Assembly: GCF_964204645.1 (NCBI RefSeq)
Contig: NC_134033.1
Span: forward strand, 4,151,631 to 4,215,630
DNA length: 64,000 nucleotides
DNA from: Tubulanus polymorphus
Taxonomy: Eukaryota; Nemertea; Palaeonemertea; Tubulaniformes; Tubulanidae
Direction of reading: 5' to 3'
Below, piece after piece: positions 57,679 to 64,000 of this stretch. Numbering within the stretch: the first letter of the stretch is position 1; each line of letters begins with the position of its first letter. The notes beneath the pieces were generated by a model. It did no database searches. It was not told the DNA's origin and saw only the letters and a list, made by a program, of their open reading frames with translations. A program made the position numbers and the translations under genes.

Positions 57679-57993
57679 TTAATTTGAATTATACAGTTTA
57701 TCATCTAATTCATGAATATATTTATGATTTCTCAAACTCTTTTTATTTTTATATCTTTTATTACATATTTCACAGCATTTAATATTATTTATTCGATCTG
57801 ATAGATAATTTATATTTTCTTTCAATTCTGTATATCTAATTTTACAAGAATCATAAAATTCTAACAACTGTTTTATACTATGAATTGAAAAAGAAAATAA
57901 ACCTGTAAGCATAATAATTGATTTAATATTCTGTTGATTTTTATATATTAGATGTAATAAGTTTAATATATTTTCACTCATTTTTATAGTCAA
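57679..57993 (-). CDS. Small C2H2 zinc-finger viral protein
   Basis: 104 aa. A helical N-terminus with a hydrophobic stretch (IKSIIMLTGLFSFSIHSI) precedes one C2H2 finger near the C-terminus: CCEICNKRYKNKKSLRNHKY. Function unknown. AT-rich like the other viral genes. The plus-strand sequence beyond its ATG (TTTTTATAGTCAAAATATAT) is a loose match to the late-class motif. Confidence 0.5.
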   Translation of the reverse strand: MTIKMSENILNLLHLIYKNQQNIKSIIMLTGLFSFSIHSIKQLLEFYDSCKIRYTELKENINYLSDRINNIKCCEICNKRYKNKKSLRNHKYIHELDDKLYNSN

Positions 57994-58019
57994 AATATAT
58001 GAAATTAAAAGATGCTGTT

Positions 58020-58234
58020 TTAATCCTCTAAATCATTTTCTAAATTAACTTTTTTATTCTTTTTATTTCTGTGATTGTTTCCATTTAACTTCTTTAATTT
58101 TTTACTCAATTTATTATTTTCATTCATCAAATCTTTTGAAATATTCTCATAGTAAAAATATAATGCTGCTAATATTAAACCTCCAGCAACTAAATAATGT
58201 TTCAAATCACTTTTCCCCGTTGGGATGAAACCAT
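58020..58234 (-). pseudogene. Small membrane protein gene, start out of frame
   Basis: The frame encodes KHYLVAGGLILAALYFYYEN (membrane helix), a Lys/Asn-rich helix and an acidic tail. No in-frame ATG; the ATG at 58232-58234 lies just inside a late-class-like motif (TTTATTTAAGAGAAAAATTA on plus) but is one frame off. A small indel near 58210-58230 is likely. Confidence 0.45.
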
Positions 58235-58369
58235 CAGTTTATTTAAGAGAAAAATTAAACAGTTCATAAAATATTTGCTAGTTTTTAATTAAATATTTTA
58301 TAATCATTTTAAAAATATTAAACTTTTAAATGATTAAATCAAATAACAATTAAATTTACAACCAAACAA

Positions 58370-58678
58370 TTTAACATTTCAACAGTCTAACAATTTAACA
58401 TTTCAACTGTCAAACAATTTATCATTTCAACTGTCAAACAATTTAACATTTCAACTGTCAAACAATTTATCATTTCAACAGTCGAACAATTTATCATTTC
58501 AACTGTCAAACAATTTATCATTTCAACTGTCAAACAATTTATCATTTCAGCTGTCTTATCATTTCAACTGTCAAACAATTTATCATTTCAACTGTCAAAC
58601 AATTTATCATTTCAACTGTCAAACAATTTATCATTTCAACTGTCAAACAATTTATCATTTCAACTGTCAAACGATATC
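58370..58678. repeat. 24-bp tandem array
   Basis: About 12 copies of CAATTTATCATTTCAACTGT(CAAA); one copy is truncated near 58550. Confidence 0.95.
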
Positions 58679-58698
58679 ACAGAGATAGATTTCTGTTT

Positions 58699-58827
58699 TC
58701 AATTATTTTTTCTGGCGGACACTAAATTTGTTGCTGAAATATAATTTTTAATGTAAAACTGTGAAAATGATTTATTGGTTTCATTGATTTCGATTTTAAA
58801 GTTGGGTTCTTCTTCCTCTTTCTTCAT
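58699..58827 (-). CDS. Inverted, shortened copy of the 57238 ORF
   Basis: 42 aa, 4 changes over the first 38 residues compared with 57238, then a different end and TGA. Marks the right inverted repeat of the second viral fragment. Confidence 0.4.
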   Translation of the reverse strand: MKKEEEEPNFKIEINETNKSFSQFYIKNYISATNLVSARKNN

Positions 58828-58880
58828 TTTTATAACAAAATTTTTATTAAAACGAATTTTTATTTGAACGAATTTGCCAA

Positions 58881-59410
58881 ATCTTACTTAACCCTGGGAT
58901 ACCCACACATACTTCTGACAGTAGGGCATACCCCATATTTATTTTTTTCAGTTCATTTGGGTCCCTTATGACCAATCAATATCAGTTTTGGGTATATTTT
59001 CACATCAACATGCTTTTTGCGAGGGGTCACATATGACCCCCAACTGCTTCATTATTAGTTAAGAGTACCTAAATATTTTCAGAGAAACTTCATAATATGA
59101 AAAAGTGCATCCTTTGCCCAGTGTTCCATATATGACCCCAATTCGTTGATTGAAAACGTACAAGCTACGTTTTGGCTATGGGTCATATAGGGTGGTAAAT
59201 TTAATTTATGGAGCGCCACCATTTCTACCCGTTCAGACATGTCGATACAATATCGTAATTTCTAAGTGAAAAACGTTTTCTTTAAGAATAATTAAAATCT
59301 GACTAACAGATCCGCTCGAAAATTTAGAACCGAATCGGTCTTTTGGTTCGTCTAAATTGGTCAGTAATCTAAAATACTCAACAAATTCAGAACAGATCTG
59401 GATCAGTTTC
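58881..59410. other. Intergenic; possible piggyBac-like end
   Basis: TTAACCCTGGGATACCC at 58898 looks like a TTAA-flanked piggyBac terminus, but no matching opposite end was found. GGGGTCACATATGACCCC at 59015-59033 is a perfect palindrome. Confidence 0.25.
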
Positions 59411-59413
59411 GTA

Positions 59414-59647
59414 TGGTGGCTGATTCGAGCTATTCTAAAAAAAAATTCGACCGATGAAACGATTAAACAATTTTCATATTCGTTTTTTTTCTATTTAACG
59501 CGCGGGAATTCAAAAAGTTTGGTTTGTCTCGCGCGATTGAACGAAAAATATTGAATTCACGCGCGGGAAAACCGCCAATGTGAAAAATTTTTTATCGTTG
59601 CTCCAGCCGTGCAGAAAATATATTAGTATGGCCCGAATCAGCCACCA
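59414..59647. mobile_element. Tc1/mariner-type MITE
   Basis: TGGTGGCTGATTCG and CGAATCAGCCACCA are terminal inverted repeats, flanked by TA on both sides as expected for mariner target duplication. 234 bp, non-coding. Confidence 0.8.
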
Positions 59648-60061
59648 TAGCTTTTGGTTGGTCTAAATACGTCAGTGTTGAAAAAGAATGGGCCAATTTA
59701 GAACGAGCCATTCGCAAGTTGTGCACCCTCGGTCCGTTCTAAATTCGAACGGACTAAATTTACACGGACTACATTTTTACGGACTAAATTAAGTAACACA
59801 GTGTGAACACGGCTGATAAATGCTAATCTCTTAATCGTAAACTTTCCCCGCAAGAAACTAACGAAATAGTTTTTGACCTACCGGTGCAGATGATCAGAAG
59901 AAAAAATCGATCCGCGAAGGATTGGCGCGACATCTTAAACACAACTCGATTGGCAACTCGTAAATGAGATCGAGTAGAACGACTTTTGCCATCTTATACG
60001 GTAAGATATCGTAACCTGTTATTATCTTCACCAGATATCACAGGCTGTTCGCGAGGCGTAA

Positions 60062-60372
60062 TAATAATAATATCATTGATCATAATGATAATGATTATAT
60101 GTGTCTTATATAGCGCTAAAGCTGCTCAGAGTGTTTTAGATTTTACGGTATTAATACCCCAACCATTTTGATACCCTCACATGTATCAGTCATCTCTACC
60201 TGGGGAGAAATAAATAACCGGAGTCATCTATCAGGCCAGATACCCATTTCTCCTGGGTGGAGAGAGGCAATGAGGATAAGTGTCTTGCCCGAGTACACTA
60301 CGGTAATGTTCGAACCTACGACCTGGCTTCCCTAATCAGCCGAACGCTCTAACCGCTCCGCGCTCCACACCG
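60062..60372 (-). mobile_element. SINE with tRNA head and simple-repeat tail
   Basis: On the minus strand a tRNA-like head (GAGCGGTTAGAGCG A-box region, GTAGGTTCGAACAT B box) is followed by a conserved body (GGCAAGACACTTATCCTCAT) and a GCTTTAGCGCTATATAAG tail before an ATT/ATC microsatellite at 60062-60095. The body type is widespread in marine invertebrate genomes. Confidence 0.7.
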
Positions 60373-60497
60373 AGGCGTGGATACAGAAGTCCATCATATC
60401 GAGTGCCCATACTTTAATTTTCGAACACCATCGAGCTAGGGTTCTGGATCCGCCCCTGATAGTAACTATAGGAGTTATGCTCCGTTGCGGGAGATCT

Positions 60498-61472
60498 CTA
60501 TTTCGCCGCGCAACAAGCTGAAGCGCAAACACCGCCACACATAACAAGAAATTGTCTCCGAATTTCGCGTCCGAAATAAATATACAGATAAAAATTCATG
60601 GAGTAATTCAGTGACTCTATTAGCGCGCTTAACTGATAGGGGAAATCTAGAGTCGGATTTACACCGGGTATTAGATAAATCAGGACCAGTATGACGCATA
60701 GTGGGATTGAAGTCACGATGAAGAACACTCAGACCGAAGCCACCATTATCGTGGCTTGATTCGCGCTCGAGTTCGATTTACTGTTCTCGACCTTTTTCTT
60801 CATCTGATTCATACTATAGAAAACACAAGCCGCGATGAAAATAAGGCTTAAAGTCGGGTTGAAACCTTGTATCGTGACGATGAATAGATAGGTGACCGTC
60901 ATTAGAGTGGGATCGCTGAGGTAACAACCGACGTGTATATCGTCGTAACTGTTAACGGTCAATAGAAACAGACTTATACCGGCGCAGATGACGAACGTTA
61001 GAAACGCCGTTAATGAAGTCTTAGTCGGTGTCCAAAAACTGGGACCCGAAAACGGAAATCGGATGATACAAATTCGCTCGACCCCGATCATAATCAGGAG
61101 ACTGGGTCCGTAGCAAGAGGTGGTGTTGTTGTAGAACTGTTGACCCGCGCAGAGGAACCAGGAGTTCACGGGTATACAAATCGAGCCGTTGATATGGAAA
61201 CACAACGTGTTCACTAACGCCCACATGTGAGTCGTCAGAAATATAAAATCGGAGATAGCGAGCGCGATGAAAAAACGACTGTACGATAGACGGCGTAATT
61301 TACGCGTGGACATTACGAAAATGATCAACAAGTTGCCGACCGAACCCAGAGAGAGAACTGTAAACTGATAGGCGTAATAGAACCATCTGTAGATCGGATA
61401 TTTGGAGACGATGGCCGGGTGCAGGATCGTCTTCGTGTAACCGATAGGATGCGGGTAAACGGTAGCATTCAT
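60498..61472 (-). pseudogene. Class A GPCR (FMRFamide-receptor-like) with internal TGA
   Basis: Single-exon frame with seven membrane helices: GNLLIIFVM (TM1), FFIALAISDFIFLTTHMW (TM2), C-containing loop, GPSLLIMIGVERICIIRFP (TM3, ERI in place of DRY), two further helices, TM6 (VFFIVTSIPLCVILVLIYL) and TM7 with NYSMNFYLYIYFG in place of NPxxY. N-glycosylation site near the start (MNATV). An in-frame TGA at 60729-60731 cuts the frame at the start of TM6, so the protein would lack TM6-7. Resembles peptide GPCRs of invertebrates; ligand unknown. Confidence 0.75.
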
Positions 61473-61984
61473 CCGATGACCGATCTTTATCTAGAGATGA
61501 CGGCTTGGTCAGACGGCTATTGTCGATGTTTCGTGTCCCATTCTTGTCAATATTCGATCTAAAGTTCGGAGTTCGGAATTCCAATTTTCTCGGCAATTTC
61601 GTATCGGCGATGCTATTTTTTCGAACTAAATCGGGCAATTTGCGAATGATTTTTGTGTCGTCGACTCGCGGCTAATCCGCCGCAATGTTACTTCGACTCA
61701 TTCTTGATTTGAATTCATTGACTTTTTAGGAAAAAGAAAACAATTCAAACGTTCGTGCAGTAATCTTCTCCACGGACTGTGTGTTAATATGTTGAGGTAG
61801 TTATCGATTTGTATTTATCAAATGATTAATTATACGAAATTCGGTTAATATGATTTTTATTTTATTTTCTATCAAATGGTTAATACGAAATTCGGTTAGT
61901 GTACGGTGATTTTTTCATTTTCCCGAAAGGACATCCATCCTTCCCCGGCAAAGATTCGAACCTGATGGCATCGATATTTTGTGG
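61473..61984. other. Upstream of GPCR, no gene seen
   Basis: Contains the 5' flank of the minus-strand GPCR. Overlapping frames at 61300-61638 are not supported. Confidence 0.3.
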
Positions 61985-63300
61985 CCGATAGGGGTCTAAG
62001 ACAGGGCGAAAATCTCTCACCCATTCTATTTTCTTTATTCTTAAACGATATCGAGGATTTTTTTATCACTCGTGGAAAACTAACTCTGTCATTTATTGAA
62101 AGTCTGGATTCGAAACGTAATCAGGAGCTTGATACTTTATTGAATTTGTTTATCATTCTCTATGCGGATGAAACAGTTATTCTTGCTGAAGATGAGAAAG
62201 CACTACAATCACAGTTAGATACTTTATTTGATCATTGCGCTGTTAACGGCCTCACTGTGAATGCCGAAAAAACCAAAATGTTAGTCTTTGCCAGAAGTAA
62301 AATCAGGATAAAACAGATTTCGAAATTCATGTTTGGCGATCAAGAGCTAGAGGTAGTTGAGGATTATGTATATCTTGGAGTGAAATTTAATTGGATTGGT
62401 AGCTTTGCTAAAACAAGAAAATACCTTTATGATAAAGCAATGAGAGCTATGTTTTCGATCATTCAAAAAGGTAGGTGTTTGAAACTTCCAGTAGATGTTA
62501 TGTTATGTTCAAGCTATTTGATATGTGTGTCGCTCCTATCACTATGTATGGATGCGAGATTTGGGGTTATGAAAATCTTGATTTATTAGAGAATCTCCAC
62601 TCATTGTACTGCAAAATTTTAGTGAAAGTGACAAAATATTCTCGTAAGGCCACACCAAAAGAAAACCCTGTTTCTCGGGCCCGACCGACCCGATATTTCG
62701 TCATTTCAAATAATTAATAAGATAACATTGCCTACCGACCCTATTTCAAAATTGTGGATGAAATAACTATTTTCAAAAATGTAGCCGATCGACTACAAAG
62801 CTCTCCATTCTCGTAAATATTTTTTCTTTTTCGTGAAATCGTGATGCCGGCACCGAGACGACATGATAAAAATATCTTATTACATCGTATTTACCAATTT
62901 TATTCTGGATATGGTACTTGTGTACTCAGACAACGTTGCTAATCAGATATTGATGGCGACCTTGGATTGTAAAATTCCAGGAATTCCAAGATTTTGATGT
63001 TTTTCGTTTTATAAACAGTTTCCAAGTGTGAAAAATAATACAAAAACATCAACTTACCTTTATTGTAGTCGTCTAGCTGCTAATCATATTTTCAACCGTA
63101 AAAATTATTTACGGCGAACTACCCACTGTCAGAAGAATACCCGAAATTTTTTTTTCTATAAAAAGAAAAAAAAATTCCCTACCGACCCACCCATTTTGGT
63201 GATTGCCACGCCCGAGAAATAGGATTTTTTTTGGTGTGGCCTAATTTGCAAGTATTATCAGAACTAGGACGTTTTCCGGCTCAAGTAGGGTATTGCATAG
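61985..63300 (+). pseudogene. LINE reverse transcriptase fragment, interrupted
   Basis: Starts within the RT domain (GLRQGENLSPILFSLFLND), reaches the catalytic box as LYADETVIL (YADE, so the second Asp of YADD is lost) and continues VNAEKTKMLVFAR. A frameshift near 62495-62510 leads to APITMYGCEIWGYENL. The frame is interrupted by a MITE at 62648-63241, after which it resumes with LQVLSELGRFPAQVGYCI. Dead copy. Confidence 0.85.
62648..63241. mobile_element. PIF/Harbinger-like MITE inside the LINE
   Basis: GGCCACACCAAAAGAAAACC at the left and the matching GGATTTTTTTTGGTGTGGCC at the right are inverted repeats. TAA occurs on both sides (62645-62647, 63242-63244), the 3-bp duplication typical of PIF/Harbinger. 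The LINE reading frame can be followed across the insertion. Confidence 0.85.
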
Positions 63301-63384
63301 TATAGTTCCTTCGCATATGCTTACTGCGTTGTTCGGTTTATGTGTATCCCAAAGAAAGTTGTCATGTCGACATATTCACATCGC

Positions 63385-63655
63385 CAGCCATTAACATTTA
63401 ATGTGTCAACGTGTCGACATATCTAACAACCAACAAATTAACTATAAACGATCTATTAACCTCATACACCAAACACATCACGTGACCAAACACATGATAA
63501 ACCCCATGACACCGCCAGCCATTAACACTCCGGCCAACATTGCATGTGTCAACGTGTCGACGTGTCTACCCACACACAAATATAAATTAATTATGAACGA
63601 TCCATTAACACCATACACCAAACACAACACGTGACCAAACACATGATAAACCCGT
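63385..63655. repeat. Tandem duplication, about 135-bp unit
   Basis: Two diverged copies, each with CCAGCCATTAACA, GTGTCAACGTGTCGAC and CACGTGACCAAACACATGAT. Confidence 0.85.
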
Positions 63656-63704
63656 GACAATCATACACTTCATCCAATCGTGCATGCCATACCATACTAT
63701 AGCC

Positions 63705-63831
63705 ATGGCCACTTCTAGGGAACAAGCTCCTGGGATTGTTCAGTTCGTCACAGAAGCACTTGAAACTGAAGAAAAAACGGCAATTGCCTATGCGGGAAAA
63801 TGGATTTTTAGCAAGTTCCAAATATTGTCAG
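63705..63831 (+). CDS. First exon of an unidentified plus-strand gene
   Basis: ATG in a good context (TATAGCCATGG) opens MATSREQAPGIVQFVTEALE and runs 42 codons to a donor (TTGTCAG/GTGAAT). A possible acceptor TTTTTTTCAG lies at about 63941-63950, but the following frame is not certain. Product not recognised. Confidence 0.35.
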
Positions 63832-64000
63832 GTGAATATGTTAAAATACAAATTGCATTTCTATTTTTCTTTAGTCAATTCCAGTTCTCTGATATTAGTT
63901 TCAACACGGTTAAGCCTTCAAAATCACAGGAGATTCATTATTTTTTTCAGCACTGTCAACGTGAGATGCGCCTCCAAAGAAAACAAATGTGGGGACGGTG

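Larger units (their letters stand above)
56755..58880. mobile_element. Second viral fragment, Polinton-related and internally deleted
   Basis: Begins with a palindrome whose outer ~50 bases match the terminal palindrome at 44290-44696, and the next bases (CTTAAAATATTCATAT) match the inner flank of that end. It is AT-rich like the big element. It carries inverted repeats at 57205-57358 and 58699-58862, two small minus-strand genes and a tandem array, but no integrase, ATPase, capsid or polymerase. Probably a deleted relative inserted beside the class B GPCR exon. The right terminus is not clear. Confidence 0.75.

Noticed and set aside
58370-58678. CRISPR-like array
   Set aside because: Direct tandem units with no unique spacers in eukaryotic-style DNA; a minisatellite.
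58898-59240. piggyBac-type element at TTAACCCTGGG
   Set aside because: No matching opposite inverted end or transposase found.
33524-60731. Genetic-code change or programmed readthrough to explain the in-frame stops
   Set aside because: All three stop codons (TAA, TAG, TGA) appear as interruptions and all three also end intact genes, so no single reassignment fits.

Overview
The window looks like a nuclear contig of a marine invertebrate animal, probably a lophotrochozoan (inference). Host genes are split by GT-AG introns. They encode animal surface proteins (CUB and C-type lectin domains, an Ig receptor with an inhibitory-type tail, class A, class B and LGR-type GPCRs), an RCC1-repeat protein and an expansin-like protein. 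The intergenic DNA is full of MITEs, SINE-like tRNA heads, LINE fragments and minisatellites. There are no rRNA genes, CRISPR arrays or bacterial operons.

Layout: 1-3.7 kb, minus-strand CUB/C-type lectin exons. 5.2-5.8 kb, last two exons of a plus-strand RCC1-like gene. 6-21.6 kb, repeat-rich DNA with a hAT-like MITE, a 44-bp tandem array, a nested inverted repeat (13.0-18.0 kb), minus-strand exon-like blocks (18.5-19.2 kb) and a large minisatellite (19.7-20.5 kb). 21.6-22.6 kb, minus-strand expansin-like exons. 23.16-27.22 kb, a non-autonomous LTR element with 556/558-bp direct repeats.

27.22-44.70 kb is the centrepiece: an AT-rich endogenous Polinton/Maverick (adintovirus-like) DNA virus, cut on its left by the LTR element. 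A plus-strand block carries an HNH nuclease remnant, an unknown protein, two further unknown proteins, a DDE integrase with C-terminal chromodomain and an A32/FtsK-type packaging ATPase. A convergent minus-strand block carries a zinc-finger protein, a double jelly-roll major capsid protein (broken), a coiled-coil membrane protein, several small membrane proteins, a penton-like minor capsid candidate, an OB-fold-like small protein and protein-primed DNA polymerase B (broken). Two AT-rich start-site motifs split the minus-strand genes into a virion/membrane class and a replication class, which suggests late and early expression. The right end is a 407-bp palindrome.

44.7-64 kb returns to host DNA: a MITE, LINE remnants, an LGR-type receptor exon, a complete five-exon Ig/ITIM receptor gene (48.6-52.5 kb), a class B GPCR exon with an internal TAG (55.6-56.75 kb), and a second, much reduced viral fragment (56.75-58.88 kb) whose terminal palindrome and adjoining sequence match the big element's right end. 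Then come a mariner-type MITE, a SINE, a class A GPCR with an internal TGA (60.5-61.5 kb), a LINE RT fragment interrupted by a Harbinger-like MITE with TAA target duplication, and the start of a possible plus-strand gene at the right edge.

The viral element appears defective: in-frame stops in polymerase and capsid genes, three frameshifts, and a probable lost polymerase start codon. Integrase, ATPase and the penton-like gene remain open.
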